Part shown: piece after piece, positions 8,036-17,261 of the stretch | Layout: each line of letters starts with the position of its first letter | Position numbering within the stretch: position 1 is the first letter of the stretch | Program-made: the position numbers and the translations under genes | Notes under the pieces: generated by a model | Database searches by the model: none | The model's input: only the letters and a program-made list of their open reading frames with translations | What the model was told of the DNA's origin: nothing | Assembly: GCF_000017205.1 (NCBI RefSeq) | Contig: NC_009656.1 | Coordinates: 5,088,001 to 5,152,000, forward strand | Origin: Pseudomonas paraeruginosa PA7 | Lineage (GTDB): Bacteria > Pseudomonadota > Gammaproteobacteria > Pseudomonadales > Pseudomonadaceae | DNA length: 64,000 nucleotides | Direction: 5' to 3'

Positions 8036-9130
8036 ATGCTGCGACGTCATGTGATCGGCCTGGGCAGCCTGTTGCTCGGCGCCTTGTCCTTCGGTGGCTG
8101 GAGCTTCAGCCGCCAGGGTAGTCAGCCGCTGGTGCTGTCGGCGCGCGACGACGCCGAGGGCCAGCACTACGCGGTGGGCTACCGCCTGGATGGCAAGCGC
8201 CAGTTCGCCACCCGCGTGGCCCAGCGCTGCCACGACATCGTCCAGCACCCGAGCCTGCCGCTGGCGCTGTTCGTCGCCCGCCGGCCGGGCACCGAAAGCT
8301 ACCTGATCGACCTGCGCGACGGTCGCCTGCTGCAGACCCTGGTCTCGCAGGAAGACCGCCACTTCTACGGCCACGGCGTGTTCCACCAGGGCGGCGAATG
8401 GCTCTACGCCACCGAGAACGACACCACCGACCCCGGCCGCGGCGTGCTCGGCGTCTACCGTTTCGACGGCGAACGACTGCGACACAGCGGCGAGATCTCC
8501 ACCCACGGCCTCGGGCCGCACCAGGTTTCCTGGATGCCCGACGGCGAAACCCTGGTGGTGGCCAACGGCGGCATTCGCACCGAGGCGGAAAGCCGGGTCG
8601 AGATGAACCTCGACGCCATGGAGCCAAGCCTGGTGCTGATGCGCCGCGACGGCAGCCTGCTCTCCAGGGAAACCCTGCCACAGCAGATGAACAGCGTCCG
8701 CCACCTGGCGATCGGTCGCGACGGCACCATCGTCGCCGGCCAGCAGTTCATGGGCGACGCCCACGAACATGCCGACCTGCTGGCGATCAAGCGCCCCGGC
8801 GGTCCTTTCGAAGCCTTCCCGGTGGCCGAGGAACAGCGCCTGGCAATGGCACAGTACACCGCCAGCGTGGCGATCCACGACGAGCTGCGCCTGGTGGCCC
8901 TGACCGCTCCGCGCGGCAACCGCTTCTTCATCTGGGACCTGGACAGCGGCGCCGTGCGCCTGGACGCGCCATTGCCGGACTGCGCTGGCGTAGGCGCGGT
9001 GCGGAACGGCTTCGTCGTCACTTCCGGACAGGGGCGTTGCCGCTTCTACGACTGCCAGGGCGAACGCATCGCCGCGCAACCGCTGGAGCTGCCTTCCGGC
9101 CTCTGGGACAATCACCTGCACCTGGCCTGA
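8036..9130 (+). CDS. DUF1513 protein with probable Tat signal
   Basis: This 364-residue protein ends the iron-related cluster. The N-terminus LRRHVIGLGSLLLGALSFGG looks like a twin-arginine or Sec signal. The body contains regularly spaced blocks such as GHGVF, LGPHQVSWMPDG, VVANGGI, AIGRDGTIVAGQQ and ALTAPRGNR, consistent with a beta-propeller, as known for DUF1513. The ATG at 8036 was chosen because GAGG precedes it by about 10 bases and it starts at the signal. An in-frame ATG at 8015 overlaps the imelysin gene by 11 bases and is the alternative. The biochemical function is not known to me. Confidence 0.85.
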   Translation: MLRRHVIGLGSLLLGALSFGGWSFSRQGSQPLVLSARDDAEGQHYAVGYRLDGKRQFATRVAQRCHDIVQHPSLPLALFVARRPGTESYLIDLRDGRLLQTLVSQEDRHFYGHGVFHQGGEWLYATENDTTDPGRGVLGVYRFDGERLRHSGEISTHGLGPHQVSWMPDGETLVVANGGIRTEAESRVEMNLDAMEPSLVLMRRDGSLLSRETLPQQMNSVRHLAIGRDGTIVAGQQFMGDAHEHADLLAIKRPGGPFEAFPVAEEQRLAMAQYTASVAIHDELRLVALTAPRGNRFFIWDLDSGAVRLDAPLPDCAGVGAVRNGFVVTSGQGRCRFYDCQGERIAAQPLELPSGLWDNHLHLA

Positions 9131-9218
9131 AAGCGGCGCGCAGCGCTGGTTCCGGGTTTCCCGGCGAAGGCCGCGGGCGGCCTGCTAGCTGCCTGGCAGC
9201 TTTCGCCAGCCCGCTGCT

Positions 9219-9248
9219 TTGACAAGCCTTGAAAGCTGCACGTAATGT
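9219..9248 (+). promoter_or_regulatory. Candidate sigma-70 promoter for mexVW
   Basis: A perfect -35 TTGACA (9219-9224) and a -10-like TAATGT (9243-9248) are separated by 18 bases and lie about 50 bases before the mexV ATG. No adjacent regulator gene is present, unlike most mex operons. Confidence 0.5.
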
Positions 9249-9299
9249 GTCGGATTCGCCCCGCGATGGGGCGCTCTCGACATACCAGGGACCAGGATT

Positions 9300-10430
9300 A
9301 TGTTGCTCCGCCGCATGTTGATCATGCTCGCCGCAGTGATCGCCGTGGTGGCGATTCTCGCCGGCTATAAGGTCTATTCCATTCGTCAGCAGATCGCGCT
9401 TTTCAGCGCGCCGAAACCACCGATCAGCGTGACCGCCAGCCTGGCCGAGCGGCGACCGTGGCAAAGCCGCCTGCCGGCCATCGGCAGCCTCAAGGCGTTC
9501 CAGGGCGTGACTCTCACCGCCGAGGTCTCCGGCACGGTACGCGACGTGCTGTTCCTCTCCGGCGATCAGGTGCGGCTGGACCAGCCGCTGATCCAGTTGG
9601 AAAGCGACGTCGAGGAGGCCACCCTGCGCACCGCCGAAGCCGATCTCGGCCTGGCCAGGGCCGAGTACCAGCGTGGCCGCGAGCTGATCGGCAGCAAGGC
9701 CATCTCGAAAAGCGAGTTCGATCGCCTCGCCGCACAGTGGGCGAAGACCAGCGCCACCGTCGCCGAACTCAAGGCGGCACTGGCGAAGAAGCGCCTGCTC
9801 GCGCCCTTCGCCGGGACCATCGGCATCCGCCAGGTGGACGTCGGCGACTATGTCTCGCCCGGCACGCCGATCGCCACCTTGCAGGACCTGTCCACCCTGC
9901 TGCTGGACTTCCACCTGCCGGAGCAGGATTTCCCCCTGCTCAGCCGCGGCCAGGCGGTGAGGGTCCGGGTCGCCGCCTACCCCGGCCAGGTGTTCGACGC
10001 CGAGATCGCCGCCATCAACCCCAAGGTCGACAATGCAACCCGCAACCTACAGGTCCGCGCCGCCCTGGAGAACCCGGGCGGCAAGCTGCTGCCGGGGATG
10101 TTCGCCAACCTGGAGGTGATGCTGCCGGGCGAGGAACAACGCATCGTGGTGCCGGAGACGGCGATCACCTTCACCCTCTATGGCGACTCGATCTACGTGG
10201 TCGGGCAGAAGAAGGACGGACAGGGCCAGGCTTCGAAGGACGACAAGGGCCAGCCGCAACTGGTCGTCGAGCGCCGCTTCGTCAAGGTCGGCGAGCGCCG
10301 CGAAGGCCAGGCGGTGGTGCTCGAAGGCCTGCGGGACGGTGAGCAGGTGGTCACCTCCGGGCAACTGAAGCTCGACAACGGCGCCGCGGTGGCCATCGTC
10401 GCCGAGCGGGACCTCCAGCAAGGGCACTGA
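9300..10430 (+). CDS. mexV: MexV, RND efflux membrane fusion protein
   Basis: This is the periplasmic adaptor of the MexVW-OprM multidrug pump. Its 376 residues include an N-terminal membrane anchor at about residues 5-22, a biotinyl-lipoyl-like region (GSLKAFQGVTLTAEVSGTV), a long alpha-hairpin and the barrel domain with FAGTIGIRQVDVGDYV. It lies 47 bases upstream of its RND partner. No outer-membrane channel gene follows, which fits the known use of OprM from elsewhere. In P. aeruginosa the pump exports fluoroquinolones, tetracycline, chloramphenicol, erythromycin and dyes. Confidence 0.95.
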   Translation: MLLRRMLIMLAAVIAVVAILAGYKVYSIRQQIALFSAPKPPISVTASLAERRPWQSRLPAIGSLKAFQGVTLTAEVSGTVRDVLFLSGDQVRLDQPLIQLESDVEEATLRTAEADLGLARAEYQRGRELIGSKAISKSEFDRLAAQWAKTSATVAELKAALAKKRLLAPFAGTIGIRQVDVGDYVSPGTPIATLQDLSTLLLDFHLPEQDFPLLSRGQAVRVRVAAYPGQVFDAEIAAINPKVDNATRNLQVRAALENPGGKLLPGMFANLEVMLPGEEQRIVVPETAITFTLYGDSIYVVGQKKDGQGQASKDDKGQPQLVVERRFVKVGERREGQAVVLEGLRDGEQVVTSGQLKLDNGAAVAIVAERDLQQGH

Positions 10431-10477
10431 GTCGCACGCCTGACCGCCTTGCGGCAGGCCTGCCAAGGGACTGAAAC

Positions 10478-13400
10478 ATGGCTTTTACCGATCCGTTCAT
10501 TCGTCGCCCGGTCCTCGCCTGCGTGGTCAGCCTGCTGATCGTCCTGCTCGGCATGCAGGCCTTCAGCAAGCTGGTGATCCGCGAATATCCGCAGATGGAG
10601 AACGCGCTGATCACGGTGACCACGCTCTACGCCGGAGCCAACGCGGAGACCATCCAGGGCTACATCACCCAGCCGCTGCAGCAGAGCCTGGCCAGCGCCG
10701 AAGGCATCGACTACATGACCTCGGTGAGCCGGCAGAACTACTCGACCATCTCGATCTACGCGCGGATCGGCGCCAACACCGATCGCCTGGTCACCGAGCT
10801 GCTGGCCAAGTCCAACGAGGTGAAGAGCCAGCTGCCGCCGGACGCCGAGGACCCGGTGCTGCAGAAGGAGGCCGCCGACGCCTCGGCGCTGATGTACATC
10901 AGCTTCTACAGCGAGCAGATGAACAACCCGCAGATCACCGACTACCTGTCGCGGGTGATCCAGCCCAAGCTGGCGACCCTGCCCGGCATCGCCGAGGCGG
11001 AGATCCTCGGCAACCAGGTATTCGCCATGCGCCTGTGGCTGGACCCGGTGAAGATGGCCGCGTTCGGCGTCACCGCCGGCGAGATCAACCAGGCGGTGCG
11101 GCAGTACAACTTCCTCGCCGCCGCCGGCGAAGTGAAGGGCCAGTTGGTGGTCACCAGCGTCAACGCCTCCACCGACCTCAAGTCGCCGCAGGCCTTCGCC
11201 GCCATCCCGGTGAAGACCGACGGCGACCGCCGGGTGCTGATGGGCGACGTCGCGCGGGTCGAGCTGGGCGCCGCCAGCTACGATGCGATCAGTTCGTTCA
11301 ACGGCATCCCGTCGGTCTACATCGGCATCAAGGGTACGCCCAGCGCCAACCCGCTGGACGTGATCAAGGAAGTGCGGGCGAAGATGCCCGAACTGGAAGA
11401 GCAATTGCCGCCGAACCTCAAGGTGTCCATCGCCTACGATGCCACGCGCTTCATCCAGGCCTCCATCGACGAGGTGGTGAAGACCCTCGGCGAGGCGGTG
11501 CTGATCGTCATCGTGGTGGTGTTCCTGTTCCTCGGCGCGTTCCGCTCGGTGCTGATCCCGGTGGTGACCATCCCGCTGTCGATGATCGGCGTGCTGTTCT
11601 TCATGCAGGCCATGGGCTACTCGATCAACCTGCTGACCCTGCTGGCGATGGTCCTGGCCATCGGCCTGGTGGTGGACGACGCGATCGTGGTGGTGGAGAA
11701 CATCCATCGCCACATCGAGGAGGGCAAGACGCCTTTCGACGCCGCGCTGGAGGGGGCGCGGGAGATCGCCATCCCGGTGGTCAGCATGACCATCACCCTG
11801 GCCGCGGTGTACGCGCCGATCGGCTTCCTCACCGGCCTCACCGGCGCCCTATTCAAGGAGTTCGCCTTCACCCTGGCCGGCGCGGTGATCATTTCCGGGA
11901 TCGTCGCCCTGACCCTGTCGCCGATGATGTGCTCGCGCCTGTTGCGCCACGAGGAGAATCCCTCGGGCCTGGCGCATCGCCTCGACCTGCTCTTCGAGGG
12001 CCTTAAACGCCGCTACCAGCGCGCCCTCCACGGCACCCTGGAGACCCGTCCGGTGGTGCTGGTATTCGCCGTGCTGGTGCTGGCGCTGATCCCGCTCCTG
12101 CTGATGTTCACCAAGAAGGAACTGGCGCCGGAAGAGGACCAGGGCATCGTTTTCCTCATGACCAGCTCGCCGCAGACCGCCAACCTCGACTACCTGAACC
12201 GCTACACCGCCGAGTTCGAAGGCATCTTCCGCAGCTTCCCGGAGTACTACTCGGCGTTCCAGATCAACGGCTACAACGGCGTCCAGGCCGGCATCGGCGG
12301 CATGCTGCTCAAGCCCTGGGACGAGCGCGAGAAGAGCCAGATGGAACTGCTCCACGCGGTACAGGCCAGGCTCAACGAGATCCCCGGCGTGCAGATCTTC
12401 GCCTTCAACCTGCCGTCGCTGCCGGGCACCGGCGAGGGCCTGCCGTTCCAGTTCGTGCTCAATACCGCCAACGACTACGAGTCGCTGCTGCAGGTGGCGC
12501 AACGGGTCAAGCAGCGCGCCACGGAGTCCGGCAAGTTCGCCTTCCTCGACCTCGACCTGGCCTTCGACAAGCCCGAACTGGTGGTCGACATCGACCGCGA
12601 GAAGGCCGCGCAGATGGGCGTCTCCATGCAGGACCTGGGGGTGGCGCTGGCCAGCCTGCTCGGCGAGGGCGAGATCAACCGCTTCACCATCGACGGGCGC
12701 AGCTACAAGGTGATCGCCCAGGTCGAACGCCCCTACCGCGACAATCCCGGCTGGCTCGGCAGCTACTACGTGAAAAGCAGCGACGGCCAGCTGGTCGCAC
12801 TCTCGACTCTGATCGAGACCCGCGAACGGGCGCGGCCGCGCCAGTTGAACCAGTTCCAGCAACTCAACTCGGCGATCATCTCCGGCTTCCCCATCGTCAG
12901 CATGGGCGAGGCCATCGAGACCGTGCAGCAGATCGCCCGCGAGGAGGCCCCGCGCGGCTTCGCCGTCGACTATGCCGGCGCCTCGCGGCAGTACGTGCAG
13001 GAAGGCAACGCGCTGCTGGTCACCTTCGGCCTGGCCCTGGCGATCATCTTCCTGGTCCTCGCCGCGCAGTTCGAAAGCTTCCGCGACCCGCTGGTGATCA
13101 TGGTCACCGTGCCGCTGTCGATCTGCGGCGCGCTGGTGCCGCTGTTCCTGGGCGTGTCGAGCCTGAACATCTATACCCAGGTCGGCCTGGTGACGCTGAT
13201 CGGGCTGATCAGCAAGCACGGCATCCTGATCGTCGAGTTCGCCAACCAGCTACGCCACGAACAGGGCCTGGGGCGCCGCGAGGCCATCGAACAGGCGGCG
13301 GCGATCCGCCTGCGGCCGGTACTGATGACCACCGCGGCGATGGTGCTCGGTGTGATCCCGCTGATCCTCGCCAGCGGCGCCGGCGCGGTCAGTCGCTTCG

Positions 13401-13534
13401 ACATCGGCATCGTGATCGCCACCGGGATGTCGGTGGGCACCCTCTTCACCCTGTTCGTGCTGCCGTGCATCTATACCCTGGTGGCGCGGCCGGATGCTCC
13501 ACCCGGCGTGACGCAGGCGGCAGGCGCGCACTGA
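10478..13534 (+). CDS. mexW: MexW, RND efflux transporter
   Basis: This is the proton-driven inner-membrane pump of MexVW. Its 1018 residues match the family, with TM1 near residues 12-30, a large periplasmic loop (about 35-330), TM2-6, a second loop, and TM7-12. The TM4 proton relay is visible as [17 protein letters not shown], with the adjacent Asp pair. The C-terminal half carries [15 protein letters not shown] and [15 protein letters not shown]. The ATG at 10478 follows GGGACTGAAAC. It forms an operon with mexV and is intact. Confidence 0.96.
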   Translation: MAFTDPFIRRPVLACVVSLLIVLLGMQAFSKLVIREYPQMENALITVTTLYAGANAETIQGYITQPLQQSLASAEGIDYMTSVSRQNYSTISIYARIGANTDRLVTELLAKSNEVKSQLPPDAEDPVLQKEAADASALMYISFYSEQMNNPQITDYLSRVIQPKLATLPGIAEAEILGNQVFAMRLWLDPVKMAAFGVTAGEINQAVRQYNFLAAAGEVKGQLVVTSVNASTDLKSPQAFAAIPVKTDGDRRVLMGDVARVELGAASYDAISSFNGIPSVYIGIKGTPSANPLDVIKEVRAKMPELEEQLPPNLKVSIAYDATRFIQASIDEVVKTLGEAVLIVIVVVFLFLGAFRSVLIPVVTIPLSMIGVLFFMQAMGYSINLLTLLAMVLAIGLVVDDAIVVVENIHRHIEEGKTPFDAALEGAREIAIPVVSMTITLAAVYAPIGFLTGLTGALFKEFAFTLAGAVIISGIVALTLSPMMCSRLLRHEENPSGLAHRLDLLFEGLKRRYQRALHGTLETRPVVLVFAVLVLALIPLLLMFTKKELAPEEDQGIVFLMTSSPQTANLDYLNRYTAEFEGIFRSFPEYYSAFQINGYNGVQAGIGGMLLKPWDEREKSQMELLHAVQARLNEIPGVQIFAFNLPSLPGTGEGLPFQFVLNTANDYESLLQVAQRVKQRATESGKFAFLDLDLAFDKPELVVDIDREKAAQMGVSMQDLGVALASLLGEGEINRFTIDGRSYKVIAQVERPYRDNPGWLGSYYVKSSDGQLVALSTLIETRERARPRQLNQFQQLNSAIISGFPIVSMGEAIETVQQIAREEAPRGFAVDYAGASRQYVQEGNALLVTFGLALAIIFLVLAAQFESFRDPLVIMVTVPLSICGALVPLFLGVSSLNIYTQVGLVTLIGLISKHGILIVEFANQLRHEQGLGRREAIEQAAAIRLRPVLMTTAAMVLGVIPLILASGAGAVSRFDIGIVIATGMSVGTLFTLFVLPCIYTLVARPDAPPGVTQAAGAH

Positions 13535-13670
13535 TCCGGAACGGCGGACAGCGCCCACGGCGCCGTCCGCCGACGCTTGCGCCGCCTCCCCGGCCATCCC
13601 GCCGCGATCCTATGTCCGCCGGCAGCCGCCTCCAGTAGACTGCCTGCTGAAACGCAGTGGTGAGACGAGC

Positions 13671-14867
13671 ATGGCCGAGAGCGCTTTTTCCGAACGTATC
13701 GTGCAGAACCTGCTGGATACCGACTTCTACAAGCTGACCATGATGCAGGCGGTGCTGCACAACTATCCCAATGCCGAGGTGGAATGGGAGTTCCGCTGCC
13801 GCAACCAGGAAGACCTGCGCCTCTACCTGCCGGCCATCCGCGAACAGATCGAGTACCTCGCGGGCCTGGCGATCAGCGACGAGCAACTGGCCTTCCTCGA
13901 ACGCATCCCCTTCCTGGCGCCGGATTTCATCCGTTTCCTCGGCCTGTTCCGCTTCAACCCGCGCTACGTGCAGACCGGCATCGAGAACGACGAGTTCTTC
14001 CTGCGCCTGAAAGGCCCCTGGCTGCACGTGATCCTCTTCGAGGTTCCGCTGCTGGCGATGATCAGCGAAGTGCGCAACCGCGCGCGCTACCCGAACGCGA
14101 CCATCGAGCAGGCTCGCGAGCGCCTGCGGGAGAAGTTCGACTGGCTGCGCCGCGAGGCCGGCGCCGAAGAGCTGGCCGGTTTCAAGATGGCCGACTTCGG
14201 TACCCGCCGGCGCTTCTCCTACCGGGTCCATGAGGCCGTGGTGAGCGGCCTGAAGGAAGACTTCCCGGGCTGCTTCGTCGGCACCAGCAATGTTCACCTG
14301 GCGCGCAAGCTGGATCTCAAGCCGCTGGGCACCATGGCCCACGAATGGCTGATGGCGCACCAGCAGCTCGGCCCGCGCCTGATCGACAGCCAGAGTGCCG
14401 CGCTGGACTGCTGGGTCCGCGAGTATCGCGGGCTGCTCGGCATCGCCTTGACCGATTGCATCACCACCGATGCCTTCCTGCGCGACTTCGACCTCTACTT
14501 CGCCAAGCTCTTCGACGGCCTGCGCCACGACTCGGGCGACCCGCTGCTATGGGCGGAGAAGACCATCGCCCACTACCTGAAGCTGGGCATCGACCCGCTG
14601 ACCAAGACCCTGGTGTTCTCCGACGGCCTCGACCTGCCCAGGGCGCTGAAGATCTATCGCGCCCTGCGGGGACGGATCAACGTCAGCTTCGGCATCGGCA
14701 CGCACTTCACCTGCGACCTGCCAGGCGTCGAGCCGATGAACATCGTGGTGAAGATGAGCGCCTGCAACGGCCATCCGGTGGCGAAGATCTCCGATACCCC
14801 GGGCAAGGCCCAGTGCCGGGACCCGGACTTCATCCACTACCTCAAGCACGTGTTCCAGGTCGCCTAG
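13671..14867 (+). CDS. pncB: Nicotinate phosphoribosyltransferase
   Basis: This enzyme makes nicotinate mononucleotide from nicotinate and PRPP in NAD salvage. The 398 residues include the N-terminal [15 protein letters not shown], the central [12 protein letters not shown] with the regulatory His region, [12 protein letters not shown], and the C-terminal FGIGTHFT. P. aeruginosa has two such genes; this genomic position corresponds to the second copy (pncB2). It is monocistronic, with a strong symmetrical terminator 80 bases downstream. Confidence 0.95.
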   Translation: MAESAFSERIVQNLLDTDFYKLTMMQAVLHNYPNAEVEWEFRCRNQEDLRLYLPAIREQIEYLAGLAISDEQLAFLERIPFLAPDFIRFLGLFRFNPRYVQTGIENDEFFLRLKGPWLHVILFEVPLLAMISEVRNRARYPNATIEQARERLREKFDWLRREAGAEELAGFKMADFGTRRRFSYRVHEAVVSGLKEDFPGCFVGTSNVHLARKLDLKPLGTMAHEWLMAHQQLGPRLIDSQSAALDCWVREYRGLLGIALTDCITTDAFLRDFDLYFAKLFDGLRHDSGDPLLWAEKTIAHYLKLGIDPLTKTLVFSDGLDLPRALKIYRALRGRINVSFGIGTHFTCDLPGVEPMNIVVKMSACNGHPVAKISDTPGKAQCRDPDFIHYLKHVFQVA

Positions 14868-14948
14868 GGCGGGCCTGGCCTACCGCGGCAAGGCGCCGAA
14901 TGACGCCCGGAGCCAGTCGGTCGATCTTCCGGTGAACTCATCGCCCAC

Positions 14949-14977
14949 GAAAAAGCCCCGCTCAGGCGGGGCTTTTT
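14949..14977. terminator. Bidirectional terminator between pncB and the (displaced) inaA operon
   Basis: A GAAAAAGCCCCGC stem pairs with GCGGGGCTTTTTC around a TCAG loop. A5 and T5 runs on both sides make it usable from either strand. Without the IS it would lie about 16 bases beyond the end of the convergent gene now at 16316. Confidence 0.9.
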
Positions 14978-14986
14978 CATCAAGGA

Positions 14987-15014
14987 TGTCCCGTCCTGAA
15001 TAAGGTTTACACCT
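14987..15014 (+). repeat. IS left inverted repeat
   Basis: This is the left 28-bp end. It starts TGTCCCGTCCTGAATAAGG and ends TTTACACCT, and pairs with the right end at 24 of 28 positions; mismatches are at positions 5-6 and 15-16. Confidence 0.93.
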
Positions 15015-15040
15015 CCCATGCCGATTTTCCGGAGAGCTAG

Positions 15041-15439
15041 ATGGAGCAAGGTGTAAAGCGCACACAGCGAGATTACTCACTGTCTTTTAAATTGGCCGTC
15101 GTTGATCAGATCGAAAAAGGCGAACTGACCTACAAGCAGGCCCAGGTGCGGTATGGCATCCAGGGCCGGTCGACGGTTCTGGTATGGTTGCGCAAGCATG
15201 GTCGGCAGGATTGGAGCCAAGGGGCGTCGATTCGAGCCGAGAGGAGTTGCGCGATGTCTGACCCCAAAACGCTCACTCCAGAGCAGCGGATCAAGGAGCT
15301 TGAGCAGCAGCTTGAGTTGATGAGCCAGAAGGCTCAGTTCTTCGAGACCGTCGTTGATGTCCTGAAAAATGATTACGGTGTATCGGTCGTAAAAAAGCGA
15401 TCCGGCAAGTCCTCTCGCAAGGTCAAGTCGCAGGACTGA
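15041..15439 (+). CDS. IS3-family transposase OrfA (helix-turn-helix)
   Basis: The 132-residue OrfA has an N-terminal HTH (YSLSFKLAVVDQIEKGELTY, then a QVRYGI recognition segment) that should bind the IS ends. A Glu/Gln-rich leucine-zipper-like coiled coil (about residues 80-105, LTPEQRIKELEQQLELM) follows. The ATG at 15041 follows GGAGAG. The A6G slippery heptamer lies near its 3' end, so some ribosomes should shift -1 and make the OrfAB fusion transposase. Confidence 0.93.
   Translation: MEQGVKRTQRDYSLSFKLAVVDQIEKGELTYKQAQVRYGIQGRSTVLVWLRKHGRQDWSQGASIRAERSCAMSDPKTLTPEQRIKELEQQLELMSQKAQFFETVVDVLKNDYGVSVVKKRSGKSSRKVKSQD
15391..15397 (+). other. Programmed -1 frameshift site in the IS (A_AAA_AAG)
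   Basis: In the OrfA frame the codons read GTA AAA AAG, giving the canonical A AAA AAG heptamer. The -1 frame is open from here through to orfB with no stop, reading KKAIRQVLSQGQVAGLSIAR before the orfB ATG. Frameshifting is the known mechanism in this family. Confidence 0.85.
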
Positions 15440-15468
15440 GCATTGCTAGGGCTTGTCAGTTTCTTGGC

Positions 15469-16260
15469 ATGAGCCGACAGGCTTACTACAAGCGCAATCG
15501 AGCTGCTGATAGCAAAGCACGCCAGGCAGATCGGGTTGTCGAATTTGTTCAACAAGTCCGGATGCGTCAGCCACGACTAGGCACGCGAAAGCTGCACTAT
15601 CTGCTGCATTGCCAACCTGATAGGCAGCTCCAAGTTGGCCGAGACCGACTATTTCAGGTCCTGGGAGAGCGCCGTTTGCTGGTGTTGCCCAAGCGGGCGT
15701 ATCACAAGACAACACAAAGCTTTCATCGCTTCTACCGCCATCCGAACCTACTCAAGTCAGGCCCGAACCAGGTTGTCCCGTCAGGACCGGAGCACGTTTG
15801 GGTGGCGGACATTACTTACCTGCCAGCCAGTAGTGGCCCGCTGTACCTAAGCCTGGTAACGGATGCGTATTCCAGAAAAATTGTTGGCCACCATGTGCAT
15901 GAAAGCCTGCATGCCGAGTCAGTTGCACAAGCCTTTAGGCAGGCCCTACGCAAACGGCAGCGTCGCCAGTCACTGGTCCATCACTCGGATCGCGGTATTC
16001 AATATTGCTCGGCACTGTATCAGTCACTGCATGCACGGCATGGCGTCCAGTGCTCGATGACTGACGGATATGACTGCTACCAGAACGCGCTAGCTGAGCG
16101 CATCAACGGAATCCTCAAAACAGAGCTGCTGCTGAGTAGCCCTGAAAATCTGGAGCAGGCAAGGAAGATGGTTGCTGAAGCCGTGCAGATCTACAACACA
16201 GAGCGGCCTCACATGGCCCTGAAAAACAAAACGCCCGATACGGTGCATCGGGCGTTTTGA
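15469..16260 (+). CDS. IS3-family transposase OrfB (DDE integrase)
   Basis: OrfB has 263 residues from ATG 15469, but it is probably expressed mainly as an OrfAB fusion through the slippery site at 15391. It carries an HTH_21-type segment (FLGMSRQAYYK, LGTRKLHYLL) and an rve integrase core. The catalytic triad is visible: VWVADITYLP (Asp), HHSDRGIQY (Asp) and NALAERINGILKTE (Glu). The C-terminal YNTERPHMALKNKTP is typical of the family. The reading frame is intact, and a terminator hairpin overlaps the last codons. Confidence 0.95.
   Translation: MSRQAYYKRNRAADSKARQADRVVEFVQQVRMRQPRLGTRKLHYLLHCQPDRQLQVGRDRLFQVLGERRLLVLPKRAYHKTTQSFHRFYRHPNLLKSGPNQVVPSGPEHVWVADITYLPASSGPLYLSLVTDAYSRKIVGHHVHESLHAESVAQAFRQALRKRQRRQSLVHHSDRGIQYCSALYQSLHARHGVQCSMTDGYDCYQNALAERINGILKTELLLSSPENLEQARKMVAEAVQIYNTERPHMALKNKTPDTVHRAF
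16228..16258. terminator. Perfect hairpin overlapping the orfB stop
   Basis: A 12-bp perfect stem AAAACGCCCGAT/ATCGGGCGTTTT encloses a 7-base loop, with A and T runs that suit termination on either strand. It lies inside the last codons of orfB and may also stop transcripts entering from the inaA side. Confidence 0.75.
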
Positions 16261-16281
16261 GGCATATCGGCCTACCTGAGC

Positions 16282-16309
16282 AGGTGTAAACCTATTTCAG
16301 GACTAGACA
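16282..16309 (-). repeat. IS right inverted repeat
   Basis: The right 28-bp end reads, on the minus strand, TGTCTAGTCCTGAAATAGG then TTTACACCT. It is adjacent to the GGA duplication at 16310-16312. Confidence 0.93.
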
Positions 16310-16315
16310 GGAGTC

Positions 16316-16558
16316 TCAGCGCGAGAGGCTGGCTCCCCCCTGGGAAAGACCGAACATCAACAGCAGGATGTCCTTGTTCGGCTGGACCTCCTGCCGCGTC
16401 GGCCGCTCGGCCTTCAGCACCGAGGGTGTCGGACAGTACTCGTGGCCGCCGCTCATCTGCACCACGTTCGGCGCGGGTTCGTGCCAGGCGGCAGCCGCAG
16501 CCGTGGCCACGGCGAGAGCGCCGACCAGCAACAAACCTCGAGTGATTTCTAGTTTCAT
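16316..16558 (-). CDS. Small exported hypothetical protein (80 aa)
   Basis: This 80-residue protein has an N-terminal hydrophobic signal or anchor (GLLLVGALAVATAAAAAWHE, about residues 8-27) and a short soluble tail with one Cys (HEYCPTPS). I do not recognise the family. Its ATG overlaps the inaA stop in an ATGA arrangement, so it is translationally coupled as the last gene of the operon. The IS inserted just beyond its stop codon, so the gene is intact but its native downstream terminator has been pushed away. Confidence 0.7.
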   Translation of the reverse strand: MKLEITRGLLLVGALAVATAAAAAWHEPAPNVVQMSGGHEYCPTPSVLKAERPTRQEVQPNKDILLLMFGLSQGGASLSR

Positions 16559-17259
16559 GTCTGCAACCCTTTGATGGCGCTGCCAAACGCCCTCTGGTAA
16601 CCATAGATGAAGGCTTGCCACTGCGCGCTGGTCCACGACGAACGGCGCTTCAACTGCTTCAGATCGTGCCGGGACGCCCTGTTCACGGTGAGGCGACGAC
16701 GGCTTTTCTCGAGGTCGATCAGCGCCACCTCGATGGTCTCGCCTTCGACGCGAACGAAAATATGCTTCGGATACAGGCAACCATGCTGCCAGTGAGCAAG
16801 GTTCATACGGGCGATGGTAGCGCCGATTTGTTGCAGAATTCTTTGGTGCTTCGCTTCGCCCCAACGATCCTGGTCACCGCGCGCATAGCACTCGTCGAGG
16901 CTGGAGAAACCCTCCAGGGCCTCGGTGACCAGCAGCGCCTGCCATTGCCCATCGACCTTGCGGCAGCCGGAGTAGACCAGGCGCGGCACGCGGATGCCGA
17001 GCGATTCGAAGGCCCGCAGCGCGTCGCGCTCGCGCATGGCGGTGGGATAGCCGAACGGACGTTGCCAGTCGCGGTAGACGTGCCCGGTCTGCTGCTTGCG
17101 ATAGAGCAGCCGTCCATCGCCGGTGTACACCCGCTGCACGCCGCTGGCGCCGCCGCGCCGCTCGTTGGGCTCCTCGACCCAACTGCCGGGCACCTGCAAC
17201 CACTGGTCGATGGCGGAGTCGCCGGAAATACGTTGCAGGGATGCCAGATCGGGAGCCAT
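16555..17259 (-). CDS. inaA: InaA, Kdo/WaaP-type kinase-like protein
   Basis: This 234-residue cytoplasmic protein of the lipopolysaccharide-kinase-like superfamily corresponds to P. aeruginosa InaA, originally described as weak-acid-induced in E. coli. Kinase-like landmarks are LLVTEALEGF (hinge), NLAHWQHGCLYPKHIFV (catalytic loop) and VALIDLEKSRRR (metal-binding loop). The catalytic-loop aspartate of true LPS kinases is not obvious: the motif reads HGCLY. ATG 17259 follows AAAGGAAT. It sits between a methyltransferase (2-base gap) and the small exported protein (ATGA overlap), downstream of ColRS. A role in envelope modification is inferred. Confidence 0.85.
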   Translation of the reverse strand: MAPDLASLQRISGDSAIDQWLQVPGSWVEEPNERRGGASGVQRVYTGDGRLLYRKQQTGHVYRDWQRPFGYPTAMRERDALRAFESLGIRVPRLVYSGCRKVDGQWQALLVTEALEGFSSLDECYARGDQDRWGEAKHQRILQQIGATIARMNLAHWQHGCLYPKHIFVRVEGETIEVALIDLEKSRRRLTVNRASRHDLKQLKRRSSWTSAQWQAFIYGYQRAFGSAIKGLQT

Positions 17260-17261
17260 CG

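Larger units (their letters stand above)
14987..16309 (+). mobile_element. Complete IS3-family insertion sequence, 1323 bp
   Basis: The element is bounded by 28-bp imperfect inverted repeats that begin TGTC and end GACA, and is flanked by a 3-bp target duplication GGA (14984-14986 and 16310-16312). It holds orfA (HTH) and orfB (DDE integrase) with an A6G slippery site, the IS3 arrangement. Base composition is visibly lower in GC than its neighbours, pointing to transfer. Ends, duplication and reading frames are all intact, so it is probably recent and potentially active. I do not recognise the ISfinder name. Confidence 0.95.

Noticed and set aside
16316..16864. 182-codon minus-strand frame extending the small exported protein upstream
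   Set aside because: The extra 100 residues lie antisense-free but inside inaA in another frame; ATG 16558 with ATGA coupling and a signal peptide is better.
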